From positions 114,657-125,048 of the forward strand of contig KN805451.1 in NCBI GenBank assembly GCA_000818945.1: DNA of 10,392 nucleotides, given 5' to 3'. The stretch comes from Schizochytrium sp. CCTCC M209059. Lineage: Eukaryota; Sar; Bigyra; Thraustochytrida; Thraustochytriidae. This document shows, piece by piece, positions 1 to 8,795 of the stretch. The translations under genes were made by a program, and so were the position numbers. The stretch's first letter is position 1. Every line of letters starts with the position of its first letter. Under the pieces are notes generated by a model that made no database searches, was not told where the DNA came from, and was given only the letters and a program-made list of their open reading frames with translations.

Positions 1-59
1 TGTGGGCCTGGCGCGGGGCGGGCGCGCGCGCGCTCAGCGGCGAGGCGGAGGGGGAGGAG

Positions 60-401
60 ATGTCGGAGAACCAGTTTGAGCAGCTCGTGGGCGAGCTCTT
101 CCACGAGCTCGAGAGCACCTTCGACGAGCTGGCCATGCAGGCCGAGGACGCCACGGGCGAGCTTTGCGAGGCGAACGCAATGCAGGACGTCGTCGAGGTC
201 AACCTCGGCAACCTGGGCGTGTGGGTCATGAACAAGCAGACGCCGAACCGCCAAGTTTGGCTCTCCTCGCCCGTGAGCGGACCTAAACGCTACCGCTACG
301 AGGCCTCGAACCAGACCTGGGTCAACACGCGCGATGGCCACGAGCTCTCTCCGTTTGTCGTCAAGGAGATGGAGGACGCCTTGGCCGGCATCCAGAGCTA
401 A
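60..401 (+). CDS. FXN: Frataxin (CyaY/frataxin family), mitochondrial iron-sulfur cluster assembly
   Basis: This encodes a 113-residue protein that is almost entirely the frataxin fold. Residues 52-63 (LGVWVMNKQTPN), WLSSP at 67-71, SGPKRY at 73-78, W87 and RDG at 91-93 match the most conserved part of eukaryotic frataxins. N58, Q60, W67 and R77 align with human N146, Q148, W155 and R165. The N-terminal helix (about 4-30) is rich in Glu and Asp, the acidic ridge typical of the family. Known role: frataxin binds the NFS1-ISCU complex in the mitochondrial matrix and speeds persulfide transfer for Fe-S cluster synthesis. The ATG at 60 leaves no mitochondrial presequence, and the frame stays open upstream to base 3, with Arg and Ala residues. 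The real start may therefore lie off the window or in a spliced exon. On the other side, the GC-alternating DNA just before this ATG resembles the leaders of the other two genes. The family call is sure; the start is not. Confidence 0.88.
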   Translation: MSENQFEQLVGELFHELESTFDELAMQAEDATGELCEANAMQDVVEVNLGNLGVWVMNKQTPNRQVWLSSPVSGPKRYRYEASNQTWVNTRDGHELSPFVVKEMEDALAGIQS

Positions 402-459
402 TTCTAGCACCTCGACGTGCCTGGCGACGACTGCTGCTTTGGTGGCCCATGGCTTTTCA

Positions 460-660
460 GCTTTTCATGTAGTCAATCGATGAGCCAACCAAAGGGCAGG
501 CCTTAAAGAATTGCGATGATCATCTTTTCTTTTCTTTTTTCCTTTTTCATGATGAGCCAATCAGTGACCATGCCCGACCAAGCAAGTCAAGACGTGAGCC
601 CTTCAAAAATCGCGATGATCTTTCTTTTCTTTTCCTTTCCTTTCTTTTCTTTTCTTTTCT
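460..660. repeat. Imperfect direct duplication, each copy ending in a pyrimidine tract
   Basis: Two diverged copies share the same landmarks in the same order. TTTTCATG is followed by GATGAGCCAA (479-488 and 551-560), then an A-rich stretch leading to GCGATGATC (513-521 and 612-620), then a run of TTTTC-like units. The spacing between landmarks differs (about 34 versus 61 bases), so the second copy carries an insertion or the first a deletion. This looks like an old local duplication or two copies of a short dispersed repeat. Confidence 0.5.
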
Positions 661-664
661 TTTG
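619..664 (+). repeat. TTTTC pyrimidine microsatellite
   Basis: The + strand is almost pure C/T here and is built from repeated TTTTC and TTTCC pentamers. A similar but shorter tract ends the upstream copy of the duplication (about 521-548). Such a tract is likely to vary in length between isolates. It lies about 360-410 bp before the MED17 start, so a promoter role is conceivable but not shown. Confidence 0.7.
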
Positions 665-757
665 TAAAAAGCAATCCCTTTGTTCACTCTCATCGTGCTC
701 GTGAGGCTTTTGCTTTCTCGAAAAAGAAGAACACCTCTGCTGCCTTTTCTCCTTCAA

Positions 758-763
758 AATAAA
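758..763 (+). terminator. Possible AATAAA polyadenylation hexamer
   Basis: A canonical AATAAA lies on the + strand downstream of frataxin and upstream of MED17. It is about 355 bp after the frataxin stop, a long 3' UTR for a compact genome, so this may be chance in an A/T-rich patch. Confidence 0.2.
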
Positions 764-962
764 GATACCTGGAGAAGCGTTGTTGGTTCGCTTGGCCGTC
801 CCCGATCGAGTCAGGTACGCCTAGATACCTGTCTTCTGCTGCTTCATCTTCCTTTTCTTCTCCTCTTGTTTTGCGCCCATAAAGGTCGAAACGTCCGTCC
901 AGCAGAGCGATCGAGACAGTAGGATAGATAGACTGGCAACGAACGCAAGCCAAAGCCACGAG

Positions 963-1016
963 GCCGCGCACGGGAGCGCGCGCGCGGGAGCGTGCGCGCT
1001 GGCGGGGCAAAAAGGA
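963..1016 (+). promoter_or_regulatory. CG-alternating leader before MED17
   Basis: A run rich in GCGC and CGCG steps ends about 10 bases before the MED17 ATG. Similar stretches lie just before the frataxin ATG (about 11-45) and, on the minus strand, before the TIR-NACHT-WD40 gene (about 8895-8985). The shared position at three unrelated genes suggests a core promoter or 5' UTR property of this genome. No specific factor site is recognised. Confidence 0.35.
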
Positions 1017-1026
1017 GTGGGAAAGG

Positions 1027-2982
1027 ATGGTGCAGCTAGACGTGGTGCCGGAGACGGAGGAGGTGCTGGAGGTTAACGCCGACGGCACGGAGCGACTCTT
1101 GCCCCCGGCGACGGCCGCAGACGCCTTTGCCGCGAGCGTGAAGCGCCTGGAGCTGCACAAGCGATGCGGGAAACGGCGACGCGTAGAGCAGGCGGCCAAG
1201 GCGATGGACGTGGACGAGGCAGCTGACGCGGGCAGCGGCGAAAAGAACGGAGATGATCCAGAAAGCGAGAAAAAAATTGGCGCACAAGATCAGGATGAAC
1301 CGCCAAGCCGCGTCGCCAACCCATTCGAGGAGGTCCACCGGCAGCTGAGCTACGCGTGCTACGAGCTGACACAGCTTAATGAGCTGACGGGCTTGCTCTG
1401 CGATAAGTCCTTATTTCGGCTCGAGTCGCTGCAGGCTGACGAGCGCTCCGCGTTCGCAACGCTACAAGACAGCCTCATGGCCTTTGAAATGAAAAAGGTG
1501 GGGCTTCGCACCGTGCTGGGCATTTTGCGATCCGGCAAAAAGATGCTGCAAGGGTCGCAGCACGTGCAGCAAGCGTACCTAATGTTTATCCAGAATATCC
1601 AAGCCCGCTGGCGCATGCAAGCCATTGCTCATGGAAACTTTGCCTCGGGCCTGCGCGCCCAGGAACCGCTCGCTGTCGACTGCGGATTTTACTCGGCTGG
1701 ATCGCGCGGCAAGGCAACGCGACAGAGGCAGACCCGTAACGCCGCCCGTCTCATTGTCGACGAGGACTGCGTGCACGGTCTTGACCCAAACCGAACAGAC
1801 GAAGCGCTTCGCCTTGACGTTGACACCGACTCGTTTCGGCGGCTCTGCTTTGAAGTACTCGACGCCAGGACCGGCAAGTCATTGGCTTGCGCGTTCCTGG
1901 GCCCATCCTTGCTGGCAGCGGCTGCGCCTACAAGCGAGACGAGAGGCGGCACCTCCGTCAACCTCACCTCTGCGGAGTCAAAGGTCGAAGCACAGCTCGA
2001 GGGTCTCCAAGCAAACGAATTTTGCATCGAGGTCTTTCAGGTCCTCTCGGTGGAAGCCGTCCGCGGTGGCGAGCTGTGCAGCTATGCTGAGGCCCGCGAC
2101 AGGCCCGACGTTGCCCCGAGCTACAGACCCAAGGTCGTTGTGGTCGAGAATCTCTTGCGAAGCGTAAGCGTTGCGCTCGACGAGCGCCGTCATCTTCGCG
2201 TGACTTTGCAGCGATCCACGGGAAAGCAGGACGCACAGAGTCCAGAGCCGCCGCAAGCGCAAAACCCAATGCTCGAAGATTATTGTCGTGCTGCAGTGAT
2301 GATTGCAGAACAGTATCAGCGGAGCCTGCAAACGCTGCAGGCCCGTAACTCGCACCTTCTCAAGCCTCTGGTCAACAAGTACCGACAAATGGATGCGCGA
2401 GCGCGCATCTCCGACGCACTTCACGGCGTGGCCGGAGCCTTGTGTGCGAACCCACTGCACGGCCGACCGCGCAAGCTGGTGCGCATCCAGCACGCCTGGA
2501 CCCATGCCAGTGATGATGCCTTTCTCGAGGTATGGGTCGGTCCACGCGTTCTCATGCGGTGTCTCTTGACCGCGGGAGAGCTCAAGCTGGTGAGTCTTGC
2601 CAAACAGGGAGGTTCTCTGGGCCACCTTGCGCCCATCCAAGAGGCCGGCGACCATCAGCTCGCTACACCTGGATCCGAGCTCAAGCTTTGCGCACTCGTT
2701 GTGAGTATTGCCGTGTACGAGATTATGATGTCCCTCGAGGCCGCGATGATTATGCTCGAGCCCACCTGTCGCATTCGTTGGGCACCTGACGGACAATCTG
2801 CGGAGCTCGTGTGGGGTGACGACAGCGTTAACAACACTCTTCGCGTTGCATTTGAGGACGGAAGTCTTCACATTCGTCTCGGCAATGATGAGCCCATTGC
2901 CAACACAACGCTGCAGGGCATTGCGCGCAGGGCTCTCTTGCATGCGCGACAGGGAAAAGCTCGCCTCCCTGGATCAAGGTAG
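1027..2982 (+). CDS. MED17: Mediator of RNA polymerase II transcription subunit 17 (MED17/Srb4-like)
   Basis: This is a single-exon gene for 651 residues, about the usual length of MED17. The best signature is at residues 186-226: a helix with the RW pair at 194-195 followed by LAVDCGFYSAGS (215-226). This matches the MED17 pattern of an Arg-Trp helix leading to a conserved VD-G/S-Y-SAGS strand. Residues 45-53 are basic (KRCGKRRRV) and may be a nuclear localisation signal; 60-95 are acidic and probably disordered. Residues 100-160 form predicted helices (HRQLSYACYELTQLNELTGL), fitting the family's N-terminal coiled coil. MED17 is the essential head-module scaffold of Mediator and contacts RNA polymerase II in the nucleus. 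The ATG has A at -3 and G at +4, a favourable context. A long antisense frame covers its 3' half but looks like a coding shadow. The C-terminal half is too diverged to match by eye, so the call rests mainly on the central signature. Confidence 0.72.
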   Translation: MVQLDVVPETEEVLEVNADGTERLLPPATAADAFAASVKRLELHKRCGKRRRVEQAAKAMDVDEAADAGSGEKNGDDPESEKKIGAQDQDEPPSRVANPFEEVHRQLSYACYELTQLNELTGLLCDKSLFRLESLQADERSAFATLQDSLMAFEMKKVGLRTVLGILRSGKKMLQGSQHVQQAYLMFIQNIQARWRMQAIAHGNFASGLRAQEPLAVDCGFYSAGSRGKATRQRQTRNAARLIVDEDCVHGLDPNRTDEALRLDVDTDSFRRLCFEVLDARTGKSLACAFLGPSLLAAAAPTSETRGGTSVNLTSAESKVEAQLEGLQANEFCIEVFQVLSVEAVRGGELCSYAEARDRPDVAPSYRPKVVVVENLLRSVSVALDERRHLRVTLQRSTGKQDAQSPEPPQAQNPMLEDYCRAAVMIAEQYQRSLQTLQARNSHLLKPLVNKYRQMDARARISDALHGVAGALCANPLHGRPRKLVRIQHAWTHASDDAFLEVWVGPRVLMRCLLTAGELKLVSLAKQGGSLGHLAPIQEAGDHQLATPGSELKLCALVVSIAVYEIMMSLEAAMIMLEPTCRIRWAPDGQSAELVWGDDSVNNTLRVAFEDGSLHIRLGNDEPIANTTLQGIARRALLHARQGKARLPGSR

Positions 2983-3790
2983 GCGGGTACTTGGCGTATC
3001 TCTTTTGGCTTCTTCATTTTTTTTTCCTTAAAAGGCCAAAACTTGAAAAGAACGAAGGCAAGCTTCAATTCTTCCTTTTCAGTAGGAGTGAGAAATACAA
3101 GGCGAAGGGGTTTTCATTTGGTGGTAGTAAACTTTGATTTTGATAAAATGAAAAAACAAATCGGAAAATACCGCGTGTAGTTACTCGAAAACTTGCTCGC
3201 GCGATCGGGCCAAGACAGGCACCGTCAAGATTACGCTCATCATCTTCACAGTAAGCCAGGGCAAGGTTCCCCTCAACACTATCGTCATGGTGAAGCGTAA
3301 GGTTCTCAGCAGCAATTTCGGTCAAACATTGAGGGAAGGCAAGAAATTGGCGGCGCCAAGACCAAGGCAAGTGAAGGCCGAGGCCTAGATGGTTACAGCG
3401 AAGAGTTAGCCCACCTGCCGACTTGGTCGGAGATCACTCATGTTGCGCATGGAAGAACCTTTCGAAATTGTCCTTTTGCAACTTTTTCGATTGCCAATCG
3501 TTGGCGCTTTTATCACCGGGGTGGTGGCTTCCTTGGCGACACCCTGTTCCACTTTGACGCGCGAGAGGGGGGGTTCTGTACCACAGCAATTAACCGCATT
3601 ACACAGATCAGGTAAAGTTCGCACGCGCAGGGTGTGCACGTTCACGTCAAGCCAACAAAACCACGGACAAGCTCCATTACTCATTCGAAAATTCTAGCTC
3701 GGGTTCTCGTGACAGAATTGCCACGCGATCTTTACAGGTATTGTGTGCAAATCCTACAAGAATCTATAAAACGAACAATCCGTGAACATG

Positions 3791-3812
3791 TGGTATAGGC
3801 CTACGTATACCA
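3791..3812. repeat. Inverted repeat, 7-bp arms and 8-base spacer
   Basis: TGGTATA (3791-3797) is perfectly complementary to TATACCA (3806-3812) across an 8-base spacer. It lies in the convergent intergenic interval. It may be a small hairpin or a palindromic protein site, or it may be chance. Confidence 0.35.
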
Positions 3813-3939
3813 AGGCTGGCGAGGTTTTACTAGCAAACAAATCAAATTGCGTTGCGTTCGGGGGATCTAATTTAACCGATTATGACCGTGGTCATGTTTG
3901 GCCTGCCGCGACTTCGGCAAAGCAGTTTCCTCGAAACAA

Positions 3940-3960
3940 TCGGGTAACTTTTTTACCCGA
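3940..3960. repeat. Hairpin with 8-bp stem and T-rich 5-base loop
   Basis: TCGGGTAA (3940-3947) pairs perfectly with TTACCCGA (3953-3960) around the loop CTTTT. It lies about 540 bp beyond the stop of the minus-strand gene. In a eukaryote a hairpin like this is not expected to act as an intrinsic terminator, and its function is unknown. Confidence 0.4.
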
Positions 3961-4493
3961 AACTGAGCTTGGACCTTTATCTTTTTATTTTGCGTGGTTC
4001 TCTGCCACCGAGTGCTCCCTGGTGCAAGGGGTCTCAGTTGGGAGTGCTTCTCAAGATTGAGCAGATGAGCTTTCAAATTCTGCCTCTTGCCCAAAGACCA
4101 GTCTTTGCGCAGGCATGCAGATTACTTTTATCGCAGATCTCGTGGGCTTCTCTTCTATGCAGGGCACAGTCTATAGATGAGCACAAATGGGGAGCACTGT
4201 TCGCATTGGGGCTGAGATTTTGCTGTGGCATGAATATGAATGACAGGATCCTAAGTGAGTAACTTTATATTACACATTTTACAAGGAGCACAATTTAAAA
4301 GCAAGAGAGCTCTGTTCACATCCAAGTTTAGGCCTGTTGACCCTTACATTGTTCAATGTTGTCGCCGCGTCGAGGACACTTTGGTCCAGACTGTTACTTG
4401 CTCCCTTTTTAGTTGATCTTTTCTACAACAGAGAAACAGCCTTGAGGTCAGTCAGCGTGCTGAATTGCAAGGCGAGCGATGGAAAAATCGACC

Positions 4494-7400
4494 TCAAGCT
4501 TGAGTTATCGCAAATTCGACACCCTGAGCATGCAAAATGTGAACTATTCCGCCACGATCGCCGACAACGAAAACCTTTCCAAGGCGGCAAGCTGCGGCCG
4601 AAAGGGTGTGATCAATTGTGAATCCCACCCCTCCATTCAGCTTCACATGGGTCCCATCTTGGACGTCTACCAGAGTCTCGCTTGCGTCAATCGCAGGGGC
4701 TACATTTGCGTCGATCTCCTCGCCCGATTGAAGCTTCCAATATCGGATGCTATCTACGGACTGAGACACGACGATATCATCCTGAATCGCCACACTTCTG
4801 ACCCTCGAAGAGTGCCCTTTCAGAACGTGTTGCGCCTCGCCTGAAAAAGCGTTCCAGATGCACACTGTGTTATCAGCAGACCCAGATACGATGACATCGC
4901 CGTGGATCGCCACGCTCATGACCCAACCCGAGTGTCCCTCGAGAATGTGCTGCAATTCGCCCGACGTGGCATTCCAAACGCGCGCCGTCTTGTCGGCAGA
5001 TCCAGAAACAAGGGTGTCGCCCTCAATCGCCACGCTCATGACCATCCCGGAGTGCCCTTCGAGTACGTGCTCTAGTTCGCCCGACGTAGCCTTCCATGTG
5101 CGCACCGTCCTGTCCGAAGATGCAGACACGACAATGTCGCCATGAACTGCTACGCTCATGACCTGATCAGCGTGGACCTCGAGAAGGTGCTGCGCCTCAC
5201 CCGAGGTGACGCTCCAAATGCGCACCGTTTTATCCCTGGATGCAGACACGATGATATCGCCCTGCATTACCACGCTTCTAATCCAGTTCGAGTGCCCCCT
5301 GAGGACGTGTTGCACCTCGCCCGACACTGCGCTCCAAACGCGAAGCGTCTTATCTCTAGACCCAGAGACAATGGTGTCGCCCTGGATTGCCACGGTCCTT
5401 ACCCAATCCGAGTGACCCGTAAGAACGTGTTGCGCCTCGCCCGACACGGCGTCCCACGTGCGCACCGTCAGATCAGCGGACCCAGAAACAATGGTGTTGC
5501 CCTGAATCGCCACGCTCCTTACCCAACCCGTGTGCCCCTCGATAGTGAGCTGCTCCTCGCCCGTCGTTACATTCCACGTGCGCAGCGTCTTGTCAGCGGA
5601 CCCTGATACAATGGTGTCACCTTGCATCGTCACACTCCAGACCGTTCCCGAGTGCCCCTTGAGCACGTGTAGGGCCTCGCCCGAAGTAGCATTCCATGTG
5701 CGCACCGTCTCGTCCAAGGACGCAGAGACGATGATTTCGCCCTGAATCGTCACACTCGCGACCTGATCTGCGTGTCCCTCGAGAATATGCCGCATCGCGC
5801 CCGACGAAACACTCCAAACGCGCACCGTCTTGTCTCTGGACCCAGATACAATGATATCGCCCTGCATCGCCACGGTTCGAACCCTAGATGAGTGCCCCGA
5901 GAGAACGTGCTGCGCCTCGCCCGATGTTGCGTTCCAAATGCGCATCGTGTTGTCAGCAGACCCAGAGACGATAATGTCGCCCTGAATCGCCACGCAATTG
6001 ACTGAATACGTGTGTCCCTGGAGAACGTGCAGCAAGGGGTCACGAGGATGAGGAAGCGTCACGCGGACAGGCTCTAGCCAAGGGCAACCGTGGGGTGGCT
6101 GGAGACCCAGTACCAGAGGGTCCTCTGCGGCATGGCCAAGACGCGCCAAAACTTGCGATGCAAGTTCGTTGGAATCATAACTCAGTGCGTGTACTGCTTT
6201 GCTCAGAAAGCGAGGGGTATCACTTTGGGGTGCGAAATTGATGCCAAGATCAACGCAGTCGCGAATGAGATTCCCGATCGTGGCGCGCCTTTGTGCTTCA
6301 TCGTCTCCGACAGAAATGGCCTTTTTCACCCACGCAAAGTCATTCAAGAGCTCGAACGCCTTTGCTGAGTCTCCGCTCTTGACGCTGTGAAAGACGGCGT
6401 GACGAAGGGAAAAGACATTGTCGCGCGAGCTGCTGCAGTACGCGGCCAAACGTTCATGACCCTCGTCGATGTCCACGCCAAGATCTCCGCTTACGTCGTC
6501 GTCCAGCAGCCAATCTGCCATGCGCTTATGAATAAGCGCCACACGGCCATCGCCACCCTGATACAAGAGGTTGCGCGCATCACCTATGATCTTTTTCGTC
6601 CTTTTTTTGTTCTGGCCAAGAATCGCCGAGAGTTGCCCTTCGCTCAGCGGCTCGCGTGCTGCCACAATAGGAGTAAGAAGTGTCTGGTAGGCTTCGTCGC
6701 CGCCCATTTTGTCGCGCAGACGCTCAAAATACTCTTCGAACATGCCACCAAGCCCATTGGGAATGGTGTCTTTTTTGGAAATGTCCTGCATGGTCAGCAG
6801 TCCATCTTTTTTCTCCTCGTGAGCTCGTCTTAGCGTCTCGGGCAGAAAGCTTGCCCAGAGAAAGAGACCTTCGGAGCGTTTGGAGAGGATCTCGGCGCAA
6901 GAGACGACGTCCTTTTGTTCGACCATGTCTGGCATATTCGCCAGCAGATGCTCAATATGGAACTTGATGTCGCCAAAATTCTGGTCGTCCTTGAGTTCTA
7001 AGACTCTTGAGTCAAGGTTGTTATTCTTGATGCCGCGCTGAATCTCGCCTTCAGGACGCGTGCTGACAACCAGACTGAGCCATGTCGGCATGTCATCCTT
7101 CCACACTCGAATGACTTTTCGCAAAAGCTCATCGCTGTCCTTGCATTCGTCTAAGGCGTCGAAAACGACCAATTGTCGTCTCTGACTCAGACGGAGCTTG
7201 CCTGCAGGGTCGACGAGAATGGCCTGAAAGACGTCGGCCAAGGTCTTTTCGCGGAGACCTTCCAAATTCACGCTATCGAGTTCATCGGCGAAGCCCGGCA
7301 CGCTCTGACAGAGCTGCCATGCAATGCTCACAAGTGCCTCTTTTGGCGCGGCAGCCAGGTTGACCTGGTCGTGTCGAAAAAAGTGATAGGCAGCCACTTG

Positions 7401-8751
7401 CAGTCGCTCTTTCCACAACGAAATTTGACCCTGCTCGGCAATACCGTTTTGGACTTTTTCGATTCCTTTGTCGAATTTGTTGTCATTCATCGTCGTAAGA
7501 GCGCCTCCGTGACGACAAAGCTCGGCCATGATGACGCTTTTGCCGACACCGCCGTCACCCACGAGAAGAAAAACAGCGCTCTTTGCATCGTTGTACCAGT
7601 CGCAGATCTCGTCGAGGATCCAGCGCCGCGTGCCGGCAGTAAATTTTTCTGCTTTGCCCTTGGCCCACACGTTGGAGCTGCACGGGTTCAGAAGGGGGTA
7701 CATGTCGCGCATGATGGGAGTGAGATCAGATGAAGCCTCGGGCGTTTTGCTACGCATTGCGATAGCCTTGGCGAGGCGCTCAACGGCCTCATCTATAAGC
7801 GGGGACTCTTGCGAAAGCGACGCATCAGAGAGCGCCGTGATGTCGATGGGCGTTTGTCGCGTGAGAGCCAACTGAAACGAACCGGTCCACTTTGACGACG
7901 CCTTGGTCATGTCTGATTCTAACGCGGCGACCACGGTGAATTCAGCGCGCTGGTTACTAGCATGGCGAAATTCTTTGAGACAGTTATCACGGCGGTCTCC
8001 GCTGTTGACCTTTTTCATGTACTTTTCGGTGGCCAGGACGAGAAAAACCTTGGAACCCTCGATACCACGAGACATGCTCTCATCGATACTTCCATTCATC
8101 TCCCTTTCATCAATCCACGCAGTGAGGCTGTGTTCCTTTTCGAGCTTCTCAGTAAGCTTTTCTGCAATGCCATGCACACCCCATTCGTGGGACATGAAAA
8201 CATCAAACACCTTTTCTAATTGCTCGCCCCTCGCCTTGGCTTGAATTTGTCGAAGCAGAGACGGAAGTTTGGCTAAGTCGGGGTCACTGAAGTCAAAGTA
8301 CAGCTCATTCGCCATGTGCCAGCTCATTGCGCCACGCCATGATTTCTGTAAACTCATGCTCTTGTCTATGAGGACGGGGAGGAGAGCATTTGGGAACTTG
8401 TGGGCAACGGCCTTGACCAGTGCTTCGTTCTCCGACAATGCCGCACTCACCAGCACGGCTGCAACAACGCCAGCTGTAACGAGGGAATTATGATCGGTCT
8501 CCATTTCCACCTTTGCGGCTTGGTCAACGATGCGTACAGGCAGACTGAGCCATGGCTGAATTACGTCGATCAACTGCGCGGCCATGGCCTCGTCCTGTGG
8601 CACGTGAACGATGACTAAGGACACTTTGTCAAGGACCCGGGGTTCTGTTTCGGCGAGTGTTTGATTGACTGTGTTTGCAGGCAGAGGTCCAAACGATTCC
8701 TTCGGCTGCGCGACCTCGGCCTCCTCGTCAAGGACCTCGCTTTCCGTCGTT

Positions 8752-8795
<44 letters not shown>

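Larger units (their letters stand above)
402..1026. other. Intergenic region between frataxin and MED17
   Basis: This 625-bp stretch holds no convincing gene; the short frames in it are low-complexity or lie on the strand opposite MED17. It contains an imperfect duplication (about 460-535 and 541-660), a TTTTC-type pyrimidine tract (about 619-664), an AATAAA hexamer at 758-763 and a CG-alternating leader just before MED17 (about 963-1016). The hexamer is about 355 bp past the frataxin stop, so its use as that gene's poly(A) signal is only a possibility. The MED17 promoter must lie here, but no clear TATA box was found. Confidence 0.6.
2983..4493. other. Convergent 3' intergenic interval, no convincing gene
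   Basis: The MED17 and TIR-NACHT-WD40 genes point toward each other across this 1.5 kb, which is visibly more A/T-rich than the flanking coding sequence. Several short frames exist (for example 3440-3697 on the + strand, 85 codons with one hydrophobic segment; 3406-3684 on the minus strand). None matches a family I recognise, and they overlap one another. A TATAAA at 3765-3770 lies just before a short + strand frame, but the frame resembles nothing known. No tRNA-type internal promoter or T-loop was seen. Two small perfect inverted repeats are listed separately. The length is more than two 3' UTRs would need in a compact genome. Confidence 0.55.

Noticed and set aside
690..1199. Minus-strand frame of 169 codons overlapping the MED17 5' end
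   Set aside because: It is low-complexity, Arg/Ser/Ala-rich, spans the pyrimidine tract and GC leader, and resembles no known protein.
1978..2943. Antisense open frame of 321 codons over the 3' half of MED17
   Set aside because: It starts with ATG but shows no family motif and lies opposite a gene with a recognisable MED17 signature. GC-rich codon use readily produces such shadows.
3065..3370. Minus-strand frame of 101 codons in the convergent interval
   Set aside because: It begins with TTG and contains no ATG at all, so it has no plausible nuclear start. No domain is recognisable.
3440..3697. Plus-strand frame of 85 codons with a hydrophobic segment
   Set aside because: It has an ATG but no recognised family, and it overlaps another frame on the opposite strand. 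There is no evidence that it is translated.
3940..3960. Intrinsic (rho-independent) terminator
   Set aside because: The T-rich part lies in the loop rather than after the stem, and the window is eukaryotic.
2983..4493. tRNA or 5S rRNA gene
   Set aside because: I looked for a GGTTCRANNCC-type T-loop on both strands and for 5S internal-control motifs and found none.
4858..5817. Several frames of 60-150 codons on both strands inside the WD40 array, repetitive in sequence
   Set aside because: They are periodic only because the 120-bp unit is a multiple of three, which keeps alternate frames open. The minus-strand WD40 frame explains the sequence.
4701..6017. Could the 120-bp periodic array be a CRISPR or satellite?
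   Set aside because: The repeats are coding, in frame, contiguous without unique spacers, and give the WD40 consensus.
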